64,000 bases of DNA, taken from NCBI RefSeq assembly GCF_007000325.2, contig NZ_CP117268.1, positions 806,001-870,000 of the forward strand. Reading direction: 5' to 3'. The first letter of the stretch is position 1, and each line of letters begins with the position of its first letter. The translations under genes and the position numbers were made by a program. Shown here one piece after another: positions 25,068 through 32,993 of the stretch. Source of the stretch: Rhizobium rhododendri. Its GTDB lineage: Bacteria; Pseudomonadota; Alphaproteobacteria; Rhizobiales; Rhizobiaceae. The notes under the pieces are model-generated. The model worked only from the letters and a program-made list of their open reading frames with translations, was not told the DNA's origin and searched no databases.

Positions 25068-26444
25068 TCATTCCGGCAGAATCTTGCCCGGGTTCATGAT
25101 GTTCATGGGATCGATCGCGGCCTTGATCACGGCCATCAGATCGACGGCATCGCCGTGTTCGCGGCGCAGGTAGTCGATCTTGCCCGTTCCTATGCCGTGT
25201 TCACCGGTCGACGTGCCGCCGACCGAGAGTGCGTGCAGAACCATCGCCTTGTTAATCGCCGCGACCTCGTCGAGCTCTGCCCTGTTGTCCGGATCGACGG
25301 CGAAGACGACGTGATAGTTGCCGTCGCCGACATGGCCGAGAATGGCGGCCGGGACGCTGCAGCCCTGCAGCAGTGCGCGCGTCTTCAGAATGCAGTCGCT
25401 CAGTTCCGAGACGGGAACGCAGACGTCTGACGACCAGCCTTTGGCATTCTGACGCTGTGAAACCACTGCATAGAATGCGTTGTGACGCGCCTTCCACAGC
25501 CGGTTTCGATCTTCCGCTGCGTTGGCCCATTCGAAATCCCGGCCGCCATGCTCGTCGACGATCGCCGCCACCATGTCGACCTGCTCCTGTACGGCAGCGG
25601 GAGAGCCGTGGAATTCAAAGGCAAGTGTGTCCTCGATCTTCAGCGTCAGGTTGGAATAGGCGTTGACCGCAGCGATGAGCCCACGGTCCATCAGTTCCAT
25701 GCGGGCGACGGGGATGCCCAGCTGGACGACAGCGATCGCTGTGTCGACCGCCTGCTCGACGCTCGCAAACGAGCACAGCGCCGCCGTAATTGTCTCGGGA
25801 ATGCCGTAGAGTCGAAGTGTCACCTCAGTGATGATACCGAGCGTCCCTTCCGAGCCGATGAACAGCCGAGTAAGATCGTAGCCGGCCGAGGATTTGCGGG
25901 CCCGTCCGCCGGTGCGCACGACCTGTCCGCTCGGCAGGACGACGGTCAGCGACAGGACGTTTTCGCGCATCGTGCCATAACGGACGGCGTTGGTGCCCGA
26001 GGCGCGTGTCGCCGCCATGCCGCCGATCGAGGCGTTGGCGCCGGGATCAATCGGGAAGAAAAGTCCCTTGTCGCGCAGATGGGTGTTGAGCTGCTCGCGG
26101 GTGACGCCGGCTTCGACTGTACAATCGAGATCTTCGGCGCCGACCCGGACGATCAGCGACATGCGCGAAAGATCGATGGAGATGCCGCCGCATATCGCCG
26201 TCAGATGCCCCTCCAGCGAGGTGCCCGCCCCAAACGCGATTACCGGCACGCCTTCGGCCGCACATAGCCGGACGGTCTGCGCCACCTCGTCAGTGTGTTC
26301 CGCAAATACGACGCCGTCCGGCATCGCTGCCGTATGGTAGGATTCGCCGCGGCCATGCTGCTCGCGCAGGGCAGGCGAAGTCGAGAAGCGATCGCCGAAA
26401 ATGGCGCGGAGTTTGTCGGAAAGTTCTGTCGAGAGGTGCGTCAT
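25068..26444 (-). CDS. FAD-linked 2-hydroxyacid oxidase/dehydrogenase (GlcD/Dld type)
   Basis: A 458-residue flavoprotein. The N-terminal FAD-binding type 4 domain contains VPVIAFGAGTSLEGHL, DPGANASIGGMAATRASGTN and RLFIGSEGTLGIITEVTLRL; the C-terminal domain ends with ILGHVGDGNYHV and STGEHGIGTGK. These are hallmarks of D-lactate dehydrogenase and glycolate oxidase GlcD. The ATG at 26444 overlaps the sulfurtransferase stop (ATGA). It should oxidise a D-2-hydroxy acid to the 2-oxo acid, passing electrons to a carrier. The neighbour sulfurtransferase suggests 3-mercaptolactate to 3-mercaptopyruvate as one possible reaction; that is inference. Confidence 0.85.
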   Translation of the reverse strand: MTHLSTELSDKLRAIFGDRFSTSPALREQHGRGESYHTAAMPDGVVFAEHTDEVAQTVRLCAAEGVPVIAFGAGTSLEGHLTAICGGISIDLSRMSLIVRVGAEDLDCTVEAGVTREQLNTHLRDKGLFFPIDPGANASIGGMAATRASGTNAVRYGTMRENVLSLTVVLPSGQVVRTGGRARKSSAGYDLTRLFIGSEGTLGIITEVTLRLYGIPETITAALCSFASVEQAVDTAIAVVQLGIPVARMELMDRGLIAAVNAYSNLTLKIEDTLAFEFHGSPAAVQEQVDMVAAIVDEHGGRDFEWANAAEDRNRLWKARHNAFYAVVSQRQNAKGWSSDVCVPVSELSDCILKTRALLQGCSVPAAILGHVGDGNYHVVFAVDPDNRAELDEVAAINKAMVLHALSVGGTSTGEHGIGTGKIDYLRREHGDAVDLMAVIKAAIDPMNIMNPGKILPE

Positions 26445-27190
26445 TCGCCGCCTCCGGTTTTTGCCGCGCCGGTGGCGGCCGGTGTGTCGCCGTGCTGTCC
26501 CCACTCGGTCGCGGCGCCGTCGTAGATCGCGACGTCCTGCTTGCCGACGAGATACAGCGCAAAGGCGAGTGCCGCCGCGGTAACGCCGGAGCCGCAGCTT
26601 GCGATGACGGGTTCGGCGAAATCGAGACCGGCATCCTCGAAGGCCGCGCGGATCTCAGCCAACGGGCGGACTTCGCCGGATTGCGGATCGGTCAGCGCGT
26701 TGAAGGGCAGATTGAGGCTTCCGGGAATATGTCCTGATCGCAGACCGAGCCGCGCCTCCTTTTCCTCTGCGGTGAAACGGCCGACCGATCGGGCATCGAT
26801 GACTTGCTCCGCATGGCTCGTCAGATTGTCGAGAAGCTGCGCCTTTGAGCGGGCGGCAGCCGGCGCGAATTTGGCACGGAACGAGGTGCTGGCCGGATGG
26901 GTAACTTCGTCGGTCACCGGCCTTGCCTCGCTCAGCCATTTCTTCAGTCCGCCGTCGAGGATGGCGACCCTGTCGTGGCCGAAGGTCCGCAGCGTCCACC
27001 AGACCCGTCCCGCCGACATCAGGCCGGGCGTGTCGTAGATCACGACAACGCCGTCGTTGGCGATGCCGAGATCCGAGGCATGGCGCTCGAACGCCGCACT
27101 GGACGGTAGCATGTGGGGAAGCGTCCCATGGTAGAGATGGGCCGACAGCCATTCGGTGGACACGAGCGAACCTGGCAATGTAGCGGACAT
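26441..27190 (-). CDS. 3-mercaptopyruvate sulfurtransferase-like rhodanese, shortened N-domain
   Basis: A 249-residue two-domain rhodanese. The active loop is intact: ASCGSGVTA with Cys199, the CGSGVT type typical of 3-mercaptopyruvate sulfurtransferases. Other family pieces: AGRVWWTLRTFGHDRVAILD, VIDARSVGRFTAEEKE and RSGHIPGSLNLPF. Compared with the usual length near 280, about 40 residues are missing after residue 20: the protein passes from STEWLSAHL directly into HGTLPHMLPSS, skipping the stretch that normally holds VxxDGSWxLP and the first AEYxxAHIPGA. It has a GGGAG ribosome binding site and is coupled to the FAD oxidase. It may still transfer sulfur, as the missing part is in the inactive domain. 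Confidence 0.8.
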   Translation of the reverse strand: MSATLPGSLVSTEWLSAHLYHGTLPHMLPSSAAFERHASDLGIANDGVVVIYDTPGLMSAGRVWWTLRTFGHDRVAILDGGLKKWLSEARPVTDEVTHPASTSFRAKFAPAAARSKAQLLDNLTSHAEQVIDARSVGRFTAEEKEARLGLRSGHIPGSLNLPFNALTDPQSGEVRPLAEIRAAFEDAGLDFAEPVIASCGSGVTAAALAFALYLVGKQDVAIYDGAATEWGQHGDTPAATGAAKTGGGE

Positions 27191-27249
27191 GGATTGCTCC
27201 CAGCAGTGCTGTTGGTGAGGGGGTGGCGGCAGCCATGCCGCATCACCCG

Positions 27250-27852
27250 TCAGGCGACGATCTTGTCGCCGTTCAGATGCCGATCGAGGAATGGCAGGCT
27301 GTCCTGCCCCCAGTAGAGCTCACCATCGTAGCGGAAGGTCGGAAAGCCAAAGACGCCGCCCGCTCTTGCCGTCTCGAGGTTTGATTCCCAGGTGGCCTTG
27401 ACGTCTTCGGCCTGGGCCCGTTGCTCCAATGCAGTGCCATCGAGCCCGGCAGCATCGGCAATGGCAACGCGGACAGTTGATTGACCGATATCCTCTCCTC
27501 GTTCCCAGAACGCCGCCTGTAGCGCGGCCGTCAGCTTCAACCAGTTGTCGCTACGCTCGATTGCGGCAATGACCATCAAACCGGCCGGCGTGGGATCGGA
27601 GAGAGTGGAGCGGTTGTCGAAATCTAGGGTCTTGCCGCGGACGGCTGCCCAGCGCTTCAGGTCTTTAATCCAGTAGGCGCGGCGGGCTTCCGGTCGGTTG
27701 CGCGAATAGATGGCGCCGTTGTCCTCAACGAGCGGAATCACGAAGGGGCGGATCGAGGCGCCGTGTTTGGCGGCAAGCGCCGTAAAGGCCTCAAGGCCGA
27801 TGAAAGCCCAGGGCGAACCAATGCCGAAAAAATAGTCGATGTTCTTGGTCAT
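27250..27852 (-). CDS. DsbA-fold isomerase, 2-hydroxychromene-2-carboxylate isomerase family
   Basis: A 200-residue protein of the DsbA/kappa-GST superfamily: it begins MTKNIDYFFGIGSPWAFIG, where SPWAF takes the place of the CxxC/SPxxY active site, and has GVFGFPTFRYDGELYWGQDS near the end. The family uses glutathione as cofactor for isomerisation of aromatic-degradation intermediates. Its ATG overlaps the TetR stop (27849-27852), making a two-gene coupled unit that leads into the sulfur genes. Without CxxC it is not a disulfide oxidoreductase. The actual substrate is unknown; a glutathione-linked step on a sulfur compound would fit. Confidence 0.8.
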   Translation of the reverse strand: MTKNIDYFFGIGSPWAFIGLEAFTALAAKHGASIRPFVIPLVEDNGAIYSRNRPEARRAYWIKDLKRWAAVRGKTLDFDNRSTLSDPTPAGLMVIAAIERSDNWLKLTAALQAAFWERGEDIGQSTVRVAIADAAGLDGTALEQRAQAEDVKATWESNLETARAGGVFGFPTFRYDGELYWGQDSLPFLDRHLNGDKIVA

Positions 27853-28433
27853 GGAATGCTCTTTGCAGCTTTTCTGTTCGAATGAAGGGCCGTGTCGAAG
27901 ACGGCGATGGCGCAATCGCGCGCGATGAGAACCACACCGGGATCGCGTTCGACGGCGACCGTTGCCAGCGCGCCTTCGTAGAGAAGGGAAAGATGTGCTG
28001 CCGCCGGTTCGGAGCCCAGATCGGAATTTGCCATGACGGCGCGGAAGATATCCTTCACCGTCTTTTTGTGCATACGCGCGACCGTCGTGACGCGCACCGA
28101 ATCGCCATGTTCGGCAACGGCGAGCGCGAATGCACAGCCGCGGAATTCCGGACTGTCGGCTTTCTGGTGCAGCTGCTCGAAAATCATTCGGATCTGATCC
28201 CGTGGCGTCTTCGCCTCGTCAAGAACCTCTCGAAGCGATCGGATGACGCGGTGGTGGCGATCTTCGAGATAGGCGGCGACAAGATGGTCCTTTGAAGGGA
28301 AATGCCGATACAGTGTGGCCTTGGCAACCTTGGCCTCCTCGATGATTCGGTCAATGCCAACGGCACGTATGCCCTCGCGATAAAATAGCGCTCCCACCGC
28401 GGTGAGAATCTGGTCGGATATTGGCTCTTTCAT
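27849..28433 (-). CDS. TetR-family transcriptional regulator
   Basis: A 194-residue protein with a TetR helix-turn-helix at residues 5-50 (ILTAVGALFYREGIRAVGID, AKVAKATLYRHFPSKDHLVA) and a helical ligand domain. The start MKEPISDQ at 28433 fits TetR proteins; the longer upstream frame (to 28592) is unlikely. It is the first gene of the minus-strand block and probably controls itself, the isomerase and the following sulfur genes. The shared promoter element copy 2 lies 180 bp upstream. Confidence 0.85.
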   Translation of the reverse strand: MKEPISDQILTAVGALFYREGIRAVGIDRIIEEAKVAKATLYRHFPSKDHLVAAYLEDRHHRVIRSLREVLDEAKTPRDQIRMIFEQLHQKADSPEFRGCAFALAVAEHGDSVRVTTVARMHKKTVKDIFRAVMANSDLGSEPAAAHLSLLYEGALATVAVERDPGVVLIARDCAIAVFDTALHSNRKAAKSIP

Positions 28434-28612
28434 GAAACGACTTCGGGCTGGAGGGGGTTGATAGTGTCTGGCAGACCGGTCGATCCGCCTGCCGTGCCTG
28501 TAGATACGAGTTTGTCGTGTCCAGCCGCCGGGCAAATCGATTTGCATGGTGCGCGCTTCACGAATGACCCCGCCGCGGATAGAGCAATGCATCTAAGCGT
28601 GAAACGGCAACA

Positions 28613-28661
28613 GAGAAAGACAGGTTGTTCTTTTTCTTCCTGCCTTAAGGAAATGGTTTTG
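28613..28661 (-). promoter_or_regulatory. Shared sulfur-block promoter element, copy 2
   Basis: The core at 28613-28637 (GAGAAAGAC then GTTGTTCTTTTTCT at its end) matches the core at 22547-22571 in 23 of 25 bases, in the same orientation. It is followed by TTTTGCTCGG (28657-28666) at nearly the same distance as in copy 1. It lies upstream of tetR and just past the 3' end of a decayed monooxygenase gene. The remaining bases of the 28434-28749 gap hold no gene. Confidence 0.5.
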
Positions 28662-28749
28662 CTCGGTCGAAGCTGCGGCGTCGGGGCGCTATTGCCGGCG
28701 TCAGTCGAAAACGCCTTGGCCACCTGCGGCGCGCTACGTTTCCGGTTTA

Positions 28750-29305
28750 TCACCCTGCAGCAGCAAGGAGTGCGGGCTGATCGAGGCCGAGATGGTCTCG
28801 CAGCGTCGAACCGCTGTAGTCCAATCGGAACAGGCCGCGCTCCTGCAGATGGGCACGACCAACTGGGTGAAATCTTCCAGTCCCTGCAGAAAGAAGGGCG
28901 GCATGACATTGAACCCTTCGGCGGCGCCAGCTTCGAACCACTGCTGCATCCGGTCGGCAATCTCGACCGGCGTTCCGACCAGCATGTTATGGCCGCGTCC
29001 TGCAGCAACCCGCAGCGCCAACTGACGGATGGTCAGCTTTTCCCGCTTCGCCAGTTCGGTCAGCAATTCGGCGCGGCTGCGCGGCTGATCCGAGATCGGC
29101 AGATCGGGCAGGGGAGCATCGAGATCGCGGCCTGCCAGACTATGGCCCAGCCGTTCCTCGAGACGCGGCATCGCGCTCTTGATGTCCGTCCATTGATCGA
29201 GCCCAGCCCGCTTTTCGGCTGCCTCGGTCGAGGTGCGGCCGATCACCGCCAGGAAATCTGGCATCACGGCCACGTCTTCCGGCCGGCGTCCGAAGGCAAC
29301 AACGC
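28750..29305 (-). pseudogene. 3' fragment of an LLM monooxygenase (NtaA/SnaA/DszA type), frameshifted
   Basis: The frame reads an NtaA/DszA-like C-terminal part: VVAFGRRPEDVAVMPDFLAV, LTIRQLALRVAAGRGHNMLV, GTPVEIADRMQQWFEAGAAE, GFNVMPPFFLQGLEDFTQLV. Near 28850 the frame breaks; the correct ending (LQERGLFRLDYSGSTLRDHL, then GLDQPALLAAAG) continues in another frame to the stop at 28750. The 5' two thirds of the gene are missing: homology stops near 29305, where a fragment of an MFS gene begins on the other strand. The gene is therefore dead on two counts. Confidence 0.75.
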
Positions 29306-29731
29306 GTGCCTTCAGTCGGCCGCCGGCTTGTCGCCTGTGCCAGCTACGGCGTGCAGGTAATCGGTTCGGTACTGGTCATTATTGCTGTAGGTAACAGTGG
29401 GCCGTGGCTTTTTCTCGGCATCGCGCTGTTTGGGTTGGGAGTTGGAAACGCCACATCGCTACCGCTACTCATCGCACAGCAGGAGTTCCCCCAGCAGAGA
29501 CCGCGCGCGTGGTGCCGCTGATGGTCGCCATCGGTTAGGCTGGTCATGCCTTTGCGCCGGCAGCTTTTGGTCTGCTGCGGGGCTGACGGTGTCTATGCCG
29601 CCGGATCAACCTTGCTGTTCCTCTGCGCAGCGGCAATACAGGTCGCTGCGATTGGATGCATCCTTTTGGGCCGGCGAAGAAGGCCGCTTGATGCCCCCCG
29701 CGTTGCCGGAAGAAATTTTGGATACGATTAA
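29306..29731 (+). pseudogene. 3' fragment of an MFS transporter, multiply frameshifted
   Basis: The three plus frames in turn give MFS-like membrane segments: GVQVIGSVLVIIAVGNSGPW and GLGVGNATSLPLLIAQQEFP, then VVPLMVAIG-stop-AGHAFAPAAFGLL, then AAGSTLLFLCAAAIQVAAIG. At least two frameshifts and one in-frame stop are present, and the N-terminal half is absent. It abuts the monooxygenase fragment head to head, marking a deletion or rearrangement point near 29305. Confidence 0.65.
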
Positions 29732-29779
29732 AGGCAAGTTGCTAAAAATAACTGGTCCAAGTCAGACGCGGCCCAATAG

Positions 29780-29806
29780 AAAACGGCCGATTCGTTTCCG
29801 GCCGCT
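29780..29806 (-). terminator. Rho-independent terminator after azoR
   Basis: On the minus strand CGGCCG, a nine-base loop and CGGCCG form a GC-rich stem, followed by TTTTCTATT. It begins about 25 bases after the azoR stop codon at 29831, the expected position for termination. Confidence 0.6.
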
Positions 29807-29830
29807 CCCTCGTCACAACAATGCTATGGA

Positions 29831-30445
29831 TCAGGCAGCAGCCGCCAGTTCGTCAGAACGGGTGCGGGCAGCTGCAATGGCTTTCTCAGCCGCTTCAGGA
29901 CCATAGGCGAGGCCTTCGACCACCACCGTCTCGACGTCGGTGACGCCGATGAAGGCGAGAATCGACTTCAGGTACGGCGTGGCGTGGTTCAGCGCCTCGG
30001 CCGGGCCGGTCGAATAGATCCCGCCGGAGGCAAGCACGATATAAGCCTTTTTGCCGCTGGTCAGGCCAATCGGGCCGGTCTCGCCATATTTGAAGGTCAG
30101 GCCGGCACGGGCGATATTGTCGATCCAGCTCTTCAGTGACGAGTAGATGGAAAAATTGATCATACCGGTACCGATGATCAGCGTGTCGGCGGCAAGAAGC
30201 TCTTGGGTCAGCATGTCTGACGTCTTCGTCACTTCATTCTGCTCGGCTGTGCGGCCGTCGGCTGGCGTGCGAATGGCGGTTGTGAACACTTCGTCGATGT
30301 GCGGCAGCGCCGTCGCGGTCAAGTCGCGGTGCACAAGCGTTGCGCCGGGCGTCTGTGCCTTGAGCTTTTCGGCAAGTTCAGTGGCGATCTGGGTCGAGAG
30401 AGAATCGGAGCGTGGGCTGGATGTAAGGAGAAGGATGGAGGACAT
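29831..30445 (-). CDS. azoR: FMN-dependent NADH-azoreductase
   Basis: A 204-residue flavodoxin-fold protein: it begins MSSILLLTSSPRSDSLSTQI (FMN phosphate loop SPRSDSLS), with the isoalloxazine-contacting stretch GTGMINFSIYSSLKSWIDNI and IVLASGGIYS. These are clear AzoR features. AzoR reduces azo compounds and quinones with NADH in the cytoplasm as an obligate homodimer. An AGGA ribosome binding site precedes the ATG. It is divergent from a LysR regulator at 30577, which very likely controls it in response to quinone or azo stress. Confidence 0.9.
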   Translation of the reverse strand: MSSILLLTSSPRSDSLSTQIATELAEKLKAQTPGATLVHRDLTATALPHIDEVFTTAIRTPADGRTAEQNEVTKTSDMLTQELLAADTLIIGTGMINFSIYSSLKSWIDNIARAGLTFKYGETGPIGLTSGKKAYIVLASGGIYSTGPAEALNHATPYLKSILAFIGVTDVETVVVEGLAYGPEAAEKAIAAARTRSDELAAAA

Positions 30446-30537
30446 GAGGCATTTCCTTTTTCGATAGGCGGCGGTTCAGTCAGCAATCGATGCCGTTCCC
30501 CGAACAGATAGGCCAGCATGACTATCGAAAAAACTGT

Positions 30538-30559
30538 GATAATATGGATCGCAGTTATC
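30538..30559. promoter_or_regulatory. LysR-type binding site candidate, azoR-lysR gap
   Basis: GATAA-12 bases-TTATC, an inverted repeat of the T-N11-A size class used by LysR proteins. It lies just upstream of the lysR start (30577) within the divergent promoter region shared with azoR. Confidence 0.4.
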
Positions 30560-30576
30560 GATGAAGTGGATGGATC

Positions 30577-31545
30577 GTGCTGCCTAACCCGACATTGGAC
30601 CAATTGCAGGTATTTCTGGCTGTCGCCGAGGCTGGTAGCTTCTCAGCCGCCTCACGCTCCCTAAACCGCGCCCAGTCGGTGATTTCCTATACGATCGCCA
30701 ATCTGGAGGCACAGCTTCAAGTCGGGCTGTTCGAACGCTCCGGCGCCCGCCAGGCGAAGTTGACCGATGCCGGTGCGGCCATGCTCGGGGATGCCCGCCG
30801 CATCCTCTCCGATTTGGAGGTCATGCGCGCCCGCGTCGGCAGTCTCAAGGAAGGGATCGAGGCCGAGGTCGCCGCGGCCATCAGCGTCATGGTGCCGACC
30901 GGCCTGATGGTCGAAGTGCTGCGGGAGTTCCGCGACCGTTATCCGTCCGTCTCTATGCGTCTCAATGTCGGCGAACTCGGAGCCGTCATGGAACTAGTCT
31001 CCAGCGGTCAATCGACGATTGGCATCGGCGGTGCGATCTTCAAGCAGGACGATTCGTTGGTAGTCGAGCGCATCGGCCATTCCTTCATGATGCCGGTCGC
31101 CGCTGCCAATCATCCGCTCGCCGCAATCGACCGGCCGTTGACGATCGCCGATGTCCGCGAAGAGGTGCAGCTTGTTGTCACCGATTCCACGGCGATGACC
31201 AAGGGTCGTGATTTCAACGTTTTGTCCTACCGGACCTGGCGCGTCAGCGACGTCGCCACCAAGCATCATCTGGTGCGGGGCGGCCTGGGCTGGGGCGGGT
31301 TGCCGGCGTCGCTGATCCGCGAGGACCTTTTGAGCGGCCGCCTGGTTCATCTCGACCTTGAAGCCTACGAGCAGGGCGAATACCCGATCTATGCGATCCA
31401 CAAGCTTGCCCATCCGCCGGGTCCGGCGACCGTCTGGATGGTCGATGCGTTTCGCTCGCGGCTGACCACCTGCCCGAGCCGCATCGATTTCATGGAAGGC
31501 CGGATGCCCTTTGACAAGCCGGAAGACGCCATCGCCGCGGAATGA
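30577..31545 (+). CDS. LysR-family regulator
   Basis: A 322-residue protein with a LysR N-terminal winged helix (LDQLQVFLAVAEAGSFSAAS, RSLNRAQSVISYTIANLEAQ, LFERSG) and a two-lobe sensor domain (VPTGLMVEVLREFRDRYPSV; ending SLIREDLLSGRLVHLDLEAY). The start codon is GTG at 30577 (protein MLPNPTLDQLQ); nearby ATGs are out of frame. The gene is divergent from azoR, the usual setting for a LysR activator that senses quinones or electrophiles. The sensor ligand is unknown. Confidence 0.85.
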   Translation: MLPNPTLDQLQVFLAVAEAGSFSAASRSLNRAQSVISYTIANLEAQLQVGLFERSGARQAKLTDAGAAMLGDARRILSDLEVMRARVGSLKEGIEAEVAAAISVMVPTGLMVEVLREFRDRYPSVSMRLNVGELGAVMELVSSGQSTIGIGGAIFKQDDSLVVERIGHSFMMPVAAANHPLAAIDRPLTIADVREEVQLVVTDSTAMTKGRDFNVLSYRTWRVSDVATKHHLVRGGLGWGGLPASLIREDLLSGRLVHLDLEAYEQGEYPIYAIHKLAHPPGPATVWMVDAFRSRLTTCPSRIDFMEGRMPFDKPEDAIAAE

Positions 31546-31588
31546 ATGGACGCCATAGGCGCCCATCGGATGATTCGACGCTTGGCTT

Positions 31589-31735
31589 CTACAGCACCAG
31601 CCTGAAGGTGTGAAAACCGATGGCGATGACGCTGACATCTTCGATCTTGGCGCTTTTCAGGTCAGCGATGAGAACGGCGGTGCAAAAGTCGGCCACGGTG
31701 GTGGCGGGATAGTCCCACTTCGGCGGAGTAAATCT
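31589..31735 (-). pseudogene. Unidentified 48-codon C-terminal remnant
   Basis: A minus-strand frame ending in TAG reads TPPKWDYPATTVADFCTAVL, IADLKSAKIEDVSVIAIGFH and TFRLVL. It is regular, globular-looking sequence that loses sense upstream (arginine-rich, no start), so I read it as a gene remnant. The family is not recognised. The rest of the 31546-32253 gap holds only the small ORF listed next. Confidence 0.3.
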
Positions 31736-31915
31736 CGGCCACCTACTTAGCCTTCTGCGATGAGTGCAGTAGGGTCAGAGGATCTACACAGCGCAACCGA
31801 GGTTCGCCAACTGATGAGTAAACTTTTGCGGCCCGATCAACATTACCAATCCAAAAGTTCCATAAATCACCCTTACGCGCCAACTCCATGATATTGCTTG
31901 GAAAACGTCTCACTC

Positions 31916-32077
31916 TTAGCGCGAGGTTTTTTCCGTTGGATGGGAAACGTTTAGGCTTGTTTGTTCTGGCTCGGGGCTTCTCAGGTCGACTCCAGGCGAA
32001 ATCGGCTTGGAATGAGCGTTGAGAGAAAGCAACTGCTCAAGGCGGGCTCGTGAAATGGCGGGCGCATGGAAACGCAT
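31916..32077 (-). CDS. Possible small hypothetical protein
   Basis: A 53-residue frame (MRFHAPAISRARLEQLLSLN and 33 more residues, ending TEKTSR). There is no recognisable domain and no strong ribosome binding site. It may be chance. No partner gene is nearby. Confidence 0.2.
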   Translation of the reverse strand: MRFHAPAISRARLEQLLSLNAHSKPISPGVDLRSPEPEQTSLNVSHPTEKTSR

Positions 32078-32253
32078 TATGTATCTCTCAATTAACGAGC
32101 CTTGATCGTGTCCAACTCTTGTTAATGGCGCAACCACCCAGACCTTCAGTCCCCAGCGAATTGAGGGGCTTATCCAACCTTGCTATCTAGGTTGATTGCA
32201 TCATCGCAACATGCAACTATTGATTTATGATCCCCCGGCGGTACATACTCAAG

Positions 32254-32514
32254 ATGAAACGATATTTCTTCCACGTTCGGAACGGGCTAATCTTCTTCCA
32301 GGATTTGGAAGGAAGTATAGTTAAGGATCTTGAAGCGGCTATCGACGACGCGCAACGATCCGTAAAGGAGATCGTTGCGGATTGTAGCGCGTCTGGAAAA
32401 CCTGTTGGCGGTCAGCAGTTTGAGATTGTCGATGAAGCTGGCATCGTTTGGGCTGTCATCCAGTTCAGGGCCTTCATCCCCCGGTCTGGTGCCGAGACCC
32501 TCGAATGGATCTGA
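32254..32514 (+). CDS. DUF6894-family small protein
   Basis: An 86-residue protein starting MKRYFFHVRNGLIFFQDLEG and including LEAAIDDAQRSVKEIVADC and FEIVDEAGIVWAVIQFRAFI. RYFFHxRNG, DLExA and the FEIVDEAG strand are the usual layout of the DUF6894 proteins common in Rhizobiales. I start at the second ATG (32254), which gives the standard N-terminus. Function is unknown; the family is often plasmid- or stress-associated. Confidence 0.7.
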   Translation: MKRYFFHVRNGLIFFQDLEGSIVKDLEAAIDDAQRSVKEIVADCSASGKPVGGQQFEIVDEAGIVWAVIQFRAFIPRSGAETLEWI

Positions 32515-32666
32515 ACGGTGCATCGCCTACCAAGCCGATGAAACCTGGGCGCTTGACGCGATTTAACGTACCGCTCGGCTGCCTAGGGGAGCCTAATGCC
32601 GATCTTTTGGGCACGCCACATAGCTTGCAATAAGACCTTCGGTTCGCTTCGCGATACGTTCCCGGC

Positions 32667-32954
32667 TTACGAATTCCCGGAATTCAAGTGCTCTTGTATT
32701 TCCTTTCCGGCCTTAAAAAATGGCACCCATTTGTCATCGACAAAGACGGTTTCCCCGTTTCTCGGGTTGTGCCCGGATCTCGGCGGGCGGTGTCGCACGG
32801 AGAAGCTCCCGAACCCACGAAGCTCGACCCGGTTGCCCTTTTCCAGGGCCTCGGTAATTCCCTCGAGAATGATGTCGACGATCCGCTCGACGTCTCTGTT
32901 GTAGAGGTGGGGATTGCGCGCCGCGACGATTTGGACGAGTTCCGATCTTGTCAT
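32667..32954 (-). CDS. IHF-beta/HU-type nucleoid protein
   Basis: A 95-residue DNA-binding protein: [40 protein letters not shown] and [20 protein letters not shown]. This is the IHF-beta pattern (RNPHLYxRDVE, RPPRSGxNPRxGE, VPFFKxGKE), including the intercalating proline arm. A chromosomal ihfB copy normally exists in these bacteria, so this one, next to conjugation genes, is probably a replicon-borne paralogue. It could assist relaxosome assembly or partition, but that is inference. Confidence 0.85.
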   Translation of the reverse strand: MTRSELVQIVAARNPHLYNRDVERIVDIILEGITEALEKGNRVELRGFGSFSVRHRPPRSGHNPRNGETVFVDDKWVPFFKAGKEIQEHLNSGNS

Positions 32955-32993
32955 TGTTTGGCCTGTAAAATCTGGTGGCTGAACGAATGCTGG

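Noticed and set aside
31547..31566. Terminator after lysR (GGACGCC-ATA-GGCGCCC)
   Set aside because: One mismatch in a 7-bp stem and no T-run; may be a hairpin but not supported as terminator.
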